Shown piece by piece: positions 54,101 through 63,349 of a stretch of DNA of 64,000 bases. The notes under the pieces were generated by a model that was not told the origin of the DNA, searched no databases, and worked only from the letters and a program-made list of their open reading frames with translations. Each line of letters opens with the position of its first letter. Position 1 is the first letter of the stretch. This stretch comes from Lepidostoma basale. Taxonomy: Eukaryota > Arthropoda > Insecta > Trichoptera > Lepidostomatidae. Where the stretch lies: positions 124,001 through 188,000 of the forward strand of contig JAHDVF020000230.1 of NCBI GenBank assembly GCA_022606425.2, written 5' to 3'. Position numbers and translations under genes: made by a program.

Positions 54101-56427
54101 ACCTTCGTCGTATCTTTATCCTCGCGTACGACAGCATGATGAGGCAAGTACACTGCCTTAGGGTTGTTAATCTCGTAACTGTGAACTGGTCTCATGTGAT
54201 TTAAAGTAATGTATTCCTCCAAAACCTTATTATACTCGTTTAAAAGTATCGGAGTTTTACTCAGTCTTCTCTCTGATGCAAGTAGTTTCCTTTCAGCTAT
54301 GTCGCATGACTTTCCATACTGACATTGCGGATCGGCTGTTTTAAACGGTAACCTTACAACAAATCTCCCGTCTTCACGTCTTATTGTAGTTTTATCATAA
54401 AACTCTTCACAAAGTTGCTCTTCTCTAGTTATTTTTTTCTCAATACTGTTAGGCTCGTTCTCAATTTCCCAAAATGTTTTTAGTATCTCGTCTTCGTTTA
54501 TTTTCACGTGTAAGGTTTTAATGTTTTCAGTACTTAGTTGTTGTGATACTCTTCCAGATAAAATCCACCCGAATAAAGTGTTTTGTGCTATTAGGTTTCC
54601 GTATTGACTCTTCTTAATCCCATCTAGCAATATTTCTCCATATACGTCAGCTCCGAGTAATAAATCAACCTTACCTGGTGAGGTGAATCCTGGATCTGCA
54701 AGAGGTAAATTGGTCAGCTCCAGCCAATCGGGGATCGGTACTTCGCGTGAGGGTAAAACCGAAGTAAGTGATTTTAGTACATATGCATTAACTCGTATTA
54801 TTTTTCTAGGCTCGATACGCGATTCGACTTTGAGACTAACTACGTGTTTGACCACCATTTGACCATCTCCCAAACCTGACACCTTACCATTTACATTTGT
54901 TCGTTTCAGACCTAACAATTGCACAGTATCTTCAGAAACAAAGGAGGCTTGCGAGCCTTGATCAAGTAAAGCCCTAATTACAAAATAAGAACCGTTTTTA
55001 CAACATGTTTTAACAACAGCAGTCGCTAATAGTACATTACTCGTATTAGTTTTTAAATCTCCTCTCGAAAAATTTGCTACTACAGTTGCGTCGTTGTTTT
55101 GGTTAGTTGTTTCACTCTTAGGTTGTTGTGCTTCTCCTCTGGAACCCTCATTTTGCCTCAAGTTATTATATGCTTGTTTATCTTCGTCCTCGAAATGCAG
55201 CAACGTGTGATGTTTCTTACCGCATTTACGGCAAGATGTAGTTTGACGACACTTATACACTGGATGCGTTGGTGCAAGACAATTAAAACAAAGTTTCTTG
55301 GCTTGTACTATATTTTGCCTCTCAAATGCTGGCTGCTTCTTGAATTGATTACAATAGTATATGTAATGTGGCCCGTCACACATCGCACATAGCTGTTCAG
55401 ACGAACTTGGCTTCACATTCACAGCGGAATGAAACGCTCTAGCTTTCACTATTTGATTTGGATTTTTATTTTGCATGTTTGTTTTAGCAGTCGCAGGGTT
55501 TTTACTTGTATCTACCATTTCCAAACTTCGAAATCTTGTTTCCATAAACTTCTCCAATTGTGACCATTCTGGTAGGTCCTGTTCTACAGTACTCACATGA
55601 TTCTCCCATTGTCTGTGTGACTCAGTGTCTAATTTTGACACAACCAAGAATATTATTATCGCGTCCCATTCTTTCGTGTTAATTTCAAGATTATATAATG
55701 CCTTTAGACATGATGTTGTAGTATCTAAAAGTTGTCTTATGGAGCTTGCAGACTCGTGTTGTAGACTTTTTTGAGCAAATAAAGTCTTCAGAATGGCATT
55801 GCAATTGTACCTTTTATTGTTATAACGTTTGGTTAATAGATCCCATGCTTCTTGATAATTTGCTGAGGTAGTCGGAAAATTTCTCAACAGCAGTTCAGGC
55901 TCTCCAGATAAGCTCGTTTTTAAATAATGTAGTTTCTGTACTGGCGAAAGTGAGCTGTTTTCATGGATTAATGAAACAAACATGTCGTAAAAGGATTGCC
56001 ACTCGGTATATTTCCCTGCAAAAACGGGAAGTTTAATTTGCGGCAAGTGAGCCTCAGAAGTACTTTCCTTAGTCTTGGGCACTGTCGTATTATTTGCCTT
56101 AGTAGTACTTGGGTTGTTCATAGTGAGGTAATCCTTAAGAAGGGTTTTGTAAGTGATAACACCTTCTTGAAACGTATCCTGCACATCATCAGTGAAATAT
56201 GGTAATGTTGCCTTCTGCTCTTTTGTAATCGATGCGACAATTTTAAAATGATTTTTGTTAAATGCTTCTTCTAATTTATCCAACGTTTCCATTCTAGCTG
56301 TTAAATAACTAGATTTTGCTCGAGTCTCGTAACTTGCTTTTTTAAGATTCCGCTCAGCCTTTTTCAATTGTTCAAGAATCTCCATTTGACCTTCAATTAA
56401 ATTTTCCATTTTGATTTTCAAGTACAC
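51178..56427 (-). CDS. BEL/Pao retrotransposon Gag-Pol polyprotein, 1749 aa, intact
   Basis: One uninterrupted frame; the start may be M1 or M7 (MENLIEGQ). Domains in order: coiled-coil-like Gag start; Gag core (about 125-300, with LPQIKLPVFAGKYTEW); three Cys/His knuckles (about 347-410); aspartic protease with DQGS at 489-492; reverse transcriptase with VADL (D823) and YVDD (D901, D902); RNase H with SDAS (D1076), LELCG (E1122), TDS (D1152) and NPAD (D1198); H2C2 integrase zinc finger (about 1381-1420); integrase core with D1452, D1518 and E1571; and a C-terminal LTR-element domain with VGDIV and GKI. This order (integrase last) and the DQGS protease fit BEL/Pao. The protein makes virus-like particles, copies the RNA and integrates the cDNA. 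No env frame follows. All catalytic residues are present, so it could be active. Confidence 0.98.
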   Translation of the reverse strand: MYLKIKMENLIEGQMEILEQLKKAERNLKKASYETRAKSSYLTARMETLDKLEEAFNKNHFKIVASITKEQKATLPYFTDDVQDTFQEGVITYKTLLKDYLTMNNPSTTKANNTTVPKTKESTSEAHLPQIKLPVFAGKYTEWQSFYDMFVSLIHENSSLSPVQKLHYLKTSLSGEPELLLRNFPTTSANYQEAWDLLTKRYNNKRYNCNAILKTLFAQKSLQHESASSIRQLLDTTTSCLKALYNLEINTKEWDAIIIFLVVSKLDTESHRQWENHVSTVEQDLPEWSQLEKFMETRFRSLEMVDTSKNPATAKTNMQNKNPNQIVKARAFHSAVNVKPSSSEQLCAMCDGPHYIYYCNQFKKQPAFERQNIVQAKKLCFNCLAPTHPVYKCRQTTSCRKCGKKHHTLLHFEDEDKQAYNNLRQNEGSRGEAQQPKSETTNQNNDATVVANFSRGDLKTNTSNVLLATAVVKTCCKNGSYFVIRALLDQGSQASFVSEDTVQLLGLKRTNVNGKVSGLGDGQMVVKHVVSLKVESRIEPRKIIRVNAYVLKSLTSVLPSREVPIPDWLELTNLPLADPGFTSPGKVDLLLGADVYGEILLDGIKKSQYGNLIAQNTLFGWILSGRVSQQLSTENIKTLHVKINEDEILKTFWEIENEPNSIEKKITREEQLCEEFYDKTTIRREDGRFVVRLPFKTADPQCQYGKSCDIAERKLLASERRLSKTPILLNEYNKVLEEYITLNHMRPVHSYEINNPKAVYLPHHAVVREDKDTTKVRVVFNASSKGSNNVSLNDDLHIGPKLQQDLRHLLLRWRRNPICIVADLVKMYRQVHVNENDADFQRIVWRPRPDMSIQHYKLLTLTFGTACAPYLAVKTLQTLAELEKDQFPLAAQITKLDFYVDDLMTGCETEIEALQIYESMSKLMNHGGFQLQKWSSNNNNFLNHIEKEKLSNEQMMTIKSDNMMKVLGICWNRLTDNFEYRVNLSDPEQPITKRKVLSDIARLYDPIGWIAPVVITAKVFIQKLWKANLDWDKELPNELMVEWLKFRHNLKQLTNISIPRWLGSTKGSKLELHAFSDASSVAYAAAVYLRVVDTTYHVHVKLVTAKTKVAPIEREVSIPRLELCGAVLAAKLIHEASQVLDVPKQDLYAWTDSTVVLAWLRGPVNRWATYVSNRVSHILTIMDIEQWGHVSTLMNPADCASRGFRPNELNSHKLWWNGPRWLSEQVVNVESPEILDTHEEERIKSFSTMNNECNFVWMKYSDLTKMLKVISRCRRFLTLKLSRNERTAFSKFVSTEEMNQTLQICIKQVQDVEFNEEIISLKVRGYVAKQSALYTFHPFLDENGILRVGGRINLANVDYGQKHPIILPAKNHLSRLIIADAHKKTLHGGPQVMMNFLRSKFWILRAREMVKTYYRNCTQCLRYSKAASNQLMGQLPEARVKPSRPFKTAGVDYAGPINIRFSPGRGAKSYKGYICLFVCMATRAIHLEAVTDLTTKGFIAAFRRFVSRRGHCQDLFSDNGTNFIGADVMLRNMFNSAKSELPNEIAEILSLESTKWHFIPPRAPNFGGLWEAGVRSVKAHLKRVIGDNILTFEEISTLLAQIEACLNSRPLTILSDTPDDPLPLTPGHFLVGEPLINISDVDQSDHNVNVLDRWKMLQKMLNSFWKRWSKEFLTNLNQRNKWCTKKPEVEVGDIVIVKDDNIPPAKWLLGKIIEKHPGPDNVTRVVTVKFKGGYFKRPVNKLCVLTKSV

Positions 56428-56742
56428 AAATTTTTATTTTTAAAAGTAAGTTCTAGTTTGTTACTAAATTAATTAAGTTCTCAAACGTCACCAATATTCA
56501 ATGCACTTTTCGATTAATATAAATTTAAAAAGTTTTGCAAGTCTAATTTGAATCACTTCACAAATTGTAACAAGTATTTAGAGTCCAAAAAATTGCTAAG
56601 TCACGAAATTGTTACAAGTCAATTTTAATTAGAATTTTTTCTCAGTATATTTTCTCAGAATAGTTCACTTTTACTTACAATTTACAAGTCCAATGTTTTT
56701 GTCACTGGTTCACAACACTTTTTTCTGTCTCACTTGTTCCCT

Positions 56743-56755
56743 GGTTTCGGCACCA
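56743..56755 (-). promoter_or_regulatory. Primer binding site of the BEL element
   Basis: TGGTGCCGAAACC on the minus strand, 9 bases inside the 5' LTR, is the expected place for the tRNA primer site. It starts with TGG as the complement of a CCA tail. The tRNA type is not determined here. Confidence 0.75.
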
Positions 56756-56764
56756 TTTTAAAAA

Positions 56765-57059
56765 TGAATCCTCGCACTCGTGAAGGTACTCGTTTATTGG
56801 TAAACAAAAGTATATGTAATTACAACTCGTTAGAACAACACGTTAAGACAACTCGATAAAAAAAAACTACTCTCTTATATACATAACTCTACTACAAGTT
56901 AATACAACAATACTTCTCGATAAAACTACACGTAAATACAACAATACTCTTTTTTTTAAATTAATATTGCGCTGCAGTTCATGAGTAGGTACGTTGTGAC
57001 ACATACTAGCGCCATCTATGATAAACCTTAGTAAATAGTCCTGCTCTACGTTTTACACA
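56765..57059 (-). repeat. BEL element 5' LTR, 295 bp
   Basis: Reads identical to 50716-51010, including a homopolymer of 9 A. It carries the promoter and poly-A signals of the element (CAATAAACGAGTACC on the minus strand). The right flank is AATGGATAAAG; no clear target duplication with the left side. Confidence 0.97.
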
Positions 57060-58115
57060 AATGGATAAAGAATGTTTCAAATTACGATGAAAAAAAAAAT
57101 ATACGATGTTATAAGAAATATAAGTAGAATAAGATAATTATCTTGTTAAAAAAAAAATATTGATATTAATAATACAATACTATAAGAAACTTTTAACACT
57201 TGGATTATGTATTATAGAATCGTTTAACTTCAACCCCCTACTATTTTCATTTCGTATATAAAACCTAGTAAATTTTATATAGGTATCGTAAAATAGCAGC
57301 AATCTATCGAAACTGGTTGAAGACAAAAACATTAATCGTTTTTAACTTAATATACATTTAAAAAAGATTTTCACAATTTTATTTTAGTTTTCAATATGTG
57401 CGTATTGCTGTATAGTTTTTTTTTTAAATATTAACTTTAAAAAAACCTGTACAGCAAAATTGTAATGAATTATTAACGTCCAGAGCATTTATTTGAGTTT
57501 AAAAAAACAGAAAGAGACGTATTACAAATATTGCAAGAAACTGAACACTTTCGGAAATAAAAGAGCCACTTTTGTTGTTTCTAAATGCAGCCTTCTTGGC
57601 CAAACATCGTACAATGATATTCGTAGAATTAAAATAATTTTAAGTGAAATGAAAAATCCGTGTGTTCTTACTTGTTCTTCTGCAGAATTCGCTTCTGCTG
57701 ATTGCCACAATGGCCGCAGCAAGACTTAAATTTATGCCAGTCCTCCAAGGAGCCGTCAATCTCTGGCAATAGCGGGAAGAGTGGGGGGAGGGAGGTAAGC
57801 CGCTAATGCTAAACTTTTCCCTGGATTTTCCCGGGAGCATACACAATATGACTGAAGTGAAGTTTTCCTAGTTTTTCAATTTGAAACTAATTAAGATTTC
57901 TTAAAAGAATTCTACGGTTGAAACTGTAGAAAAAACATACATTATTTAAAACATTTTATTTAAAAAAAATTGAAAAAATCTCTTTTATTATATGAAAAGT
58001 TGATTACTCGATAGATTGTTGTTTAAATAAAATAAATTAACCCTGTATATCAAAACAACTCGAAAGTTATTTTAAACAACATTGTGGAATTCTATCAAAA
58101 CATTAAATCTTGCAT
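57060..58115. other. Spacer, no gene recognised
   Basis: 57640-57850 is less AT-rich with frames of about 66-78 codons on both strands. None resembles a known protein. Confidence 0.4.
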
Positions 58116-58298
58116 AGGGTAAAAGTGGGTGATGCCACACTTTTTGAAAATTACGATTTTTTGACAAACTTATGAATTAAACTATCTGATACTTATGTGA
58201 CGTTTAGTTTACCTATTGCATGATATTGTGCATGTGTAAAAAGTATAGTATTTATGTCATTTTTTTGAAAGAAATTATTTTCGAAACCCCTATGAATG

Positions 58299-58362
58299 AG
58301 GATAGATGCCTACTCTATGGGATAGATGCCTCAATGTTATTTTGACTGGTGGGATAGTTGCC
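58299..58362. repeat. Subterminal repeats of the pogo-type element, left
   Basis: GATAGATGCC at 58301 and 58321 and GGGATAGTTGCC at 58351. Matching units lie near the right end, which suggests transposase binding sites. Confidence 0.7.
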
Positions 58363-59112
58363 TTATGAAATCAGTTAAAACAATATTTTTAATGTATTAT
58401 TTTATTTTGTCACAATTATGTCACAATCATTTTTGGCCCTTAAAACTAACATTATAATTCAGTTTAGCAATTTTATACATAATATTTTATACGAAAGTTC
58501 TTTTTTTAAATTTGCAAAAGTTTAGCCTGACTACATTGATTACAGATATTCCCATACAAAGTGCAACTCTTGAAGCCACTTCCTGCACATAATACGAGTA
58601 CATTGTGTCCAATCCACCTTAGATTTAGTTTTCCGGTAATTTTCAAAACATTTCACGCATTCATGGTCACTTTCTTCATCTTCATCACTATCTTCTGGAA
58701 CTACTCTAGGTCTTTTTTTGACAGTAATGAAGTTATCTGCACTTCAGATAAGGTACATTATTTGCTATTTTTGCATAACAAGCGTGGGTTGGCTTTACCT
58801 TTAACTTTATTTTCCTTTGCAGAAATATTTTCTTTAGTGGTCAGTAGGTACTGCAGCCGATTGCTTCCCTCTCTTGTATAATGGCACTGGAATTTTTGGC
58901 AATGGAGAAACTTCATGCAAAAACTTTCTTGGCGTTTCCTGTAACGTATCTGGACTAAGTGGTGATCGTCTTTGAGCTAAAGTTTGGGTTGTAAGATGCT
59001 CTCCAGTTTGATAACTGCACGAGGGAATAGGAGAAAGCCCGCTTTCTCTAATTTTTGGACATGCACAACGAGTCGTATTTTGTTGACAAAGTCAATGAAT
59101 CATTCAATTGAT

Positions 59113-59210
59113 GATGTTAGGCATCATGCATGCGATAGAGTCGGGTGGAGAAGGTGCCTTGAGGCCCTATGCACCACGGAGGTGTGACAGGACAAAAAGA
59201 AGAAGAAGAA
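59113..59210 (+). mobile_element. LINE B 3' end inserted in the pogo-type element
   Basis: 98 bp ending GACAGGACAAAAAGAAGAAG with a 9-bp target duplication TCAATTGAT (59104-59112, 59211-59219). It matches the complement of 12936-13040. Confidence 0.9.
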
Positions 59211-59230
59211 TCAATTGATAGGTATTCCAC

Positions 59231-59363
59231 TTGAAAGAAATAATGAATGTTAACAAACGAGCTAGACAAAATGTGGGCAAAGAAAAATAAAGATATCATC
59301 TTGCCCTTATCTCTGGCCCAAAATTTGACATCAACGTTTGTTAACATTAATTATTTCTTTCAA
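59231..59363. repeat. Inverted repeat, 29-bp arms
   Basis: Arms 59231-59259 and 59335-59363 are complementary except for one base (core AATGTTAACAAACG). They surround 75 bp inside the pogo-type element. Confidence 0.85.
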
Positions 59364-59647
59364 ACGAACAGGGTATAGCATAATAAAAATAAAAGCATAT
59401 AAATAATCATTATTATTACCAACCTAAAGTAAATTTTTCAATATTTTGTTTCCCAAATCACCTCTTAAGGGTTCTGACTGGTATGCCATACCGACGGGAT
59501 ATTTCATTTATGCCAAGAGTCTTTTCTTTTTGCTCTTCAAAAGCGTTTTTAAGAACATCTTCGGTCCATATGGCTCTTGGTCTTGCTCTTCAAATTTTGC
59601 GTACGTATTTGCGTGGCATTGCTGGAAAATAAAATTGCTGAATTAGT

Positions 59648-60069
59648 ATGGGATAGATGCCCCTAAGGGCAACTATACTCACGAGGACTGGGGCATCTAT
59701 CCTTTTTGGAGGGGATAGACGCCTTTAAATATATAAAATAAGTTAACTGAAAAAAATACTAAATCACAGTACAATCTTTGCATTTAGTGTATACATTGAA
59801 CGTAAACATAAAAATATTATCACTTACCTCATACGCTCAAAAGTTTCGAGCGAAATGATAAAGTATTAAATCGAAATCCAGCAATCGTTCGCGCGTAATC
59901 ACCTATTTAACAAGTTCCTCACTCACACAACCGTCACAACGCGATGCACTGGGCACCCTGGCGGAGAGTGGGGTAGAGCTTTGTTATTAAGTCAAAATCG
60001 GCAGTGTAATAGTTATGCATGTCTCGATATGATAATCGTGGCATCTATCCCCCTGCGGCAACTATCCCA
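59648..60069. repeat. Subterminal repeats of the pogo-type element, right
   Basis: GGGATAGATGCC at 59650, GGGATAGACGCC at 59712 and complements (GGCAACTATA near 59668, GGCATCTATCC near 59691, GGCATCTATCCC at 60040, GGCAACTATCCC at 60057). Confidence 0.75.
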
Positions 60070-60269
60070 CTTTTACCCTAATGTAAACTGAGATGTTTGC
60101 TTAGAGAACTGTTGAATCTGGTCGAAAATGTAGAAGAACAGTAAATTTTAATAAGAGTGATTTTTTTTAAATACAATTTAATTTATTTTATTTATTACAA
60201 ATTGCTAATATCATTCCCCTAACGATTAAATTTTTTTTTTAAACGTGTAGAGATAAATCTCCAAAAATC

Positions 60270-60460
60270 TTCGGAGATATGGAGAGCATAAATGATGATA
60301 GAAAGGCTTAGAAAGTATACTTTAACGAAGTCGAAAGAATTGACGTTTATGACTCGCTATATGAATGTGGAGGAACCTGGAGAGGTATATCGGAAAGAGT
60401 AGAGTGTTGGTCCATTTTCTCTGGCTACCCTTGCGGAGAAACGGCTTGATGGTTTATAAA
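60270..60460 (+). mobile_element. LINE A 3' end fragment
   Basis: GACTCGCTATATGAATGTGG, then CTCTGGCTACCCTTGCGGAG and AAACGGCTTGATGGTT: the LINE A terminus without its TTAG repeats. Confidence 0.7.
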
Positions 60461-60699
60461 AAACACTCTTTCTTTTTTGAAGTTACTTAAAATCTTTTTT
60501 TTAAATAAATAAATTAACCTAAAATTAATAAGCGATTATTTAATGATAATAAGTGGAATTAAACTGATTTTATAATTAGTTGTATTTTTTTAAACATAAC
60601 ATTATTTTTTGATTAATGAACTTCTAACAAAAAAACGAAATTAACAACATTATATTCCGATTTTTTAAATTAATTATAACACTGTTTTTTCCACTTGTG

Positions 60700-60865
60700 T
60701 TTGTTTTATTTTTCTTACACTTTCATCATCGGGAGAACGATATAAACTAAACCAAAAAAGTAAATATTGTTCTCCCGATGATAAAGGTGTAAATAGTGAA
60801 AAATAAACTTAAAAATGGATAAAACAGTGTTTTAATTCATTAAAAAATCATCGTTATGGAATTTA
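60700..60865. repeat. Family W repeat, two inverted halves
   Basis: CATCATCGGGAGAACGATAT (60724 on) and GTTCTCCCGATGATAAAGGT (60769 on) are inverted halves with CCCGATGAT boxes. AACAGTGTTTTAATTCATTA at the end is as at 7982. GAAAC is lost in both halves. Confidence 0.65.
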
Positions 60866-60939
60866 ACAATTTATCTGAAACATTATATTCCATTTATTAT
60901 ATTGATTGTTGAGGTTTTTGTTTTGTAAAACTCCATTAT

Positions 60940-61032
60940 AATTATTATAATAATAAACGCAAATGTTTAATGGTTTTACTTGATTTAATCAAGTAAAACC
61001 ATTAAACATTCGCGTTTATTATTATAATAATT
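60940..61032. repeat. Near-perfect palindrome, 46-bp arms, no spacer
   Basis: Left arm 60940-60985 and right arm 60987-61032 are complementary with one mismatch. The centre is TGATTTAATCA. No relation to other repeats seen here. Confidence 0.9.
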
Positions 61033-61089
61033 CCATTTAGTAGCTCGTTGCGAATGTAGTATTTCATTTTATAATTTTTCTTAGTCAAT

Positions 61090-61340
61090 TTTGAAAAACC
61101 AGCAGTTGGACGGCTACGAAGCGAACACGTCCTTGTCCGGCGTTTGTGAGTTGGTATAATTGAAAGATTTACGAGTCTCTCCGAGTTATCTGCGGGCGGC
61201 CGCCATGTCTGAGGACATTACACTTCATAACTCGCGTGATAAGCCCCGAGCCGCGGCCCCAGCTCCGAGCGCCCCTGTCCCCAGCCGCGGCGGACATTTT
61301 AAAGTGTAAGTGGAAGTAGAAATGTAGAAAGAAAAGTGCC
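61090..61340 (+). promoter_or_regulatory. GC- and CpG-rich island, candidate promoter region
   Basis: The only clearly GC-rich, CpG-dense stretch of this size in the window (GCGGGCGGCCGCC, CCGCGGCCCC, CCAGCCGCGGCGG). It surrounds the candidate first exon. No TATA box is evident. Confidence 0.45.
61205..61305 (+). CDS. Candidate first coding exon of an unknown host gene
   Basis: GCCGCCATGT is an almost ideal Kozak start. The frame reads MSEDITLHNSRDKPRAAAPA then PSAPVPSRGGHFK, and at 61306 meets GTAAGT, the consensus 5' splice site. Without splicing it stops after 34 codons. The Ala/Pro-rich, low-complexity N-terminus gives no family. No further exon is recognised up to 64000, which would mean a long first intron filled with repeats. 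A minus-strand frame over the same island also exists but lacks a donor. The call is an inference from signals only. Confidence 0.45.
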
Positions 61341-61436
61341 GGAGTGACGTGGCGGGGGCGGTAAAAAGCAAATCAAGTTTCAAAGTTGCAAAAAAAACTT
61401 ACGAAAGTTTTATTCTTTTTAAACGTTTAAATGGCA

Positions 61437-61700
61437 GTTAAAAACGTTGAATTATTGTTACTATGTTAGAGTTAAGGTAACTTCTCAAAAGGATCTTAGA
61501 TTTGAATACGTCTGAGCGAAGGTGGTTAAAGTGCGATCGTTAAGAATTTGTTAATTTTACAAGATTATGAGATATTTCTTTAGAAATTTTTGCCATGCGG
61601 TAGTTAAAAGCGTTGAATAATTGTTACTATGTAAGAGATAAGTTAACCTACAAAAGTATCTTAGATTTGAGTACGTTTAAATGAAGGTGGTTAAAGCGCT
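61437..61700. repeat. Diverged direct repeat, spacing 167 bp
   Basis: GTTAAAAACGTTGAATTATTGT.. (61437-61532) recurs as GTTAAAAGCGTTGAATAATT.. (61603-61698), with AGGTGGTTAAAG near the end of both. It lies 3' of the candidate exon. Confidence 0.8.
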
Positions 61701-61929
61701 AGAGGTGGTAAAGAATTTCATTCGTTTTAAAATATAAGGAGATATATATTTGAAAATGATAACATTTAAATGCCTTACTATCTTCAAAGAAAATTAAAAT
61801 CTATGTAAAACTGTCCAAACACGGGTTACGAATAAAGTTTTATATTTTTTAGTGTTTTGAGTGCTCAAAATATAATAAATTAATTAACGTTCAAAATAAA
61901 TAAATAAGATTAATATACATAGTTTTTTT

Positions 61930-62185
61930 ATGGTATCACATTTTTTTTCGCGACAGCTGTTTCGTCAACCAATGTTGACATCATCAGGTGTTACAATAAT
62001 TTTTACAACTGTTAAAATTATTGTAACACGTGATAACGTTAACATCGGTTTACGAAACAGCTGTCGCGAAAAATAAATAAAATAATAATAAAATGTGATA
62101 CCATACACAGCGTTTTATATTTAACAGTAAATAATGTTGAAGTATCATAGTGTTTAGGCCAAAATAATGGACTATTTAATAAGAA
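61930..62185 (-). repeat. Family V repeat with best hammerhead-like core
   Basis: Minus strand: CTGATGA (61987-61981), one U, stem GTCAAC/GTTGAC with ATTG loop, GAA (61963-61961), ACAGCTGT (61960-61953), C. The plus strand carries an inverted, more decayed twin (GTGATAACGTTAAC..GTTTACGAAACAGCTGTCG, 62029-62066). Between them GTGTTACAATAATTTT pairs with its complement. The end 62125-62185 is shared with copies at 19080 and 40785. Confidence 0.7.
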
Positions 62186-62689
62186 CCCTACTGTGTAAAA
62201 ATAGCGAAGAAATTTATTAGCTACTCGTATATTCACTGATGTTTTTTTGGGTATGTCGGGTTTCTGCGATGCAATTGAATATGATTAAGAGCTTACTTAT
62301 ATAGAAGGCTAACTTTTACAGAAAACAGGTCTATTAGTTCTTGAAGGTTACTTGATTAATCCAATATCAACTCTTACGTTTTCCCGCTCAGAATCATCTT
62401 ATTCGTAGTGATGCTGGCAGGAAGATAAATGAGGGTGTTCCATTCCGAATCCTTACATACGATCAATTTTATGGGACGAGGTTCATAAATAATATTCGAA
62501 AACGTCTAAAAAACGAACAACAAAACCTTGTATTTTTATAAAATTATTAATGCAAAAAATAAACCTTTCTTTCCTGAAAGATCACTAAAATAATGTGTGA
62601 TGCTTAGATAAACTAAGTGCTTTAACACTGTGGAATACTATAATGACAAATTTCTTATTACTTAAAATACCGATTTCTCCACTTCAGAC
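62186..62689. other. Spacer, nothing recognised
   Basis: No frame or repeat recognised. Confidence 0.4.
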
Positions 62690-62800
62690 TTTTGGGGGTT
62701 TTATATTATTATCATCTAACGATAAACATTCGAAACATGTCAAGAAAAATAATCGCAAAAGTGGAAAAAACAGTGCTTCATTCATTAAAAATATTTTGAA
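62690..62800 (+). repeat. Family W-related repeat
   Basis: CATTCGAAACATGTCAAGAA has the GAA-ACATGT-C signature. AAAACAGTGCTTCATTCATT follows as in the other W copies. The upstream box is degraded. Confidence 0.5.
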
Positions 62801-62997
62801 AGTGTGATGGGTAAAGATTAATATAATTTTATGATTTTGACCAACTATGTATTTTTGTTGTGAATGCAAACCTTATGGTTTGTTCTCGGTGTCATATCAA
62901 ATTTTGCCGCGACCAATATTTGTGTACTTTTCAGAACCTCTTGCTCAAATACTATAAGGATTATGGAATATCTAAAACTATGGCTAAATAGTCGATT

Positions 62998-63348
62998 TTG
63001 TTGACTGTCGCTACTGGAGGAGGGGTTGTGAGTTGGCATCGTCGTGATGTCGTGCGCGTGGGTATCTATATGGGCTTGTGTGGGCACGCGCACTCAGTTC
63101 AATTGTATCTCTGGAACGATTTTATCTATTTTAGTGATCGATATGTAGAGCTGAGAGCGTTACCAAGAAATATAAAAGTAGCATTGCTAAGCAGAAAAAA
63201 TAAAGATATTGTGAAAATGCCGCGTCCTCAGAAGAGAAAGAAGGCTGTGAAATCTGGAACTCCGAAGAAAATTCGTGCATCACTATTTACATTTTTTTCA
63301 TACATAAGTCATGGTATATACATTTATATTAAGGAGTTACACCAATAA
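62998..63348 (+). other. Open frame of 116 codons, unrecognised
   Basis: The last third from an internal ATG at 63217 is very basic (MPRPQKRKKAVKSGTPKKIR) and looks like a nuclear-targeting or DNA-binding start. The part before it resembles nothing. It ends in hydrophobic, AT-driven codons, so either an exon with a nearby donor or a remnant of a DNA transposon is possible. I cannot decide. Confidence 0.25.
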
Positions 63349-63349
63349 C

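Larger units (their letters stand above)
58117..60079 (-). mobile_element. Decayed pogo/Tigger-type DNA transposon
   Basis: Ends GGGTAAAAGTGGG and its exact complement, with TA on both sides (58115-58116, 60080-60081), the Tc1/mariner/pogo target. The minus strand keeps two ends of a pogo transposase. At 59615-59440 it reads MPRKYVRK, then RARPRAIWTEDVLKNAFEEQ and INEISRRYGIPVRTLKR (psq-type helix-turn-helix) in two frames. At 58760-58550 there is an acidic stretch, C-x2-C and DWIQC, the usual C-terminal finger. The DDE core is missing, so it was internally deleted. A small LINE sits in the middle. Confidence 0.85.

Noticed and set aside
51178..56427. Endogenous retrovirus with envelope
   Set aside because: No frame follows the integrase and C-terminal domain before the 3' LTR; the domain order and motifs fit a BEL/Pao retrotransposon.
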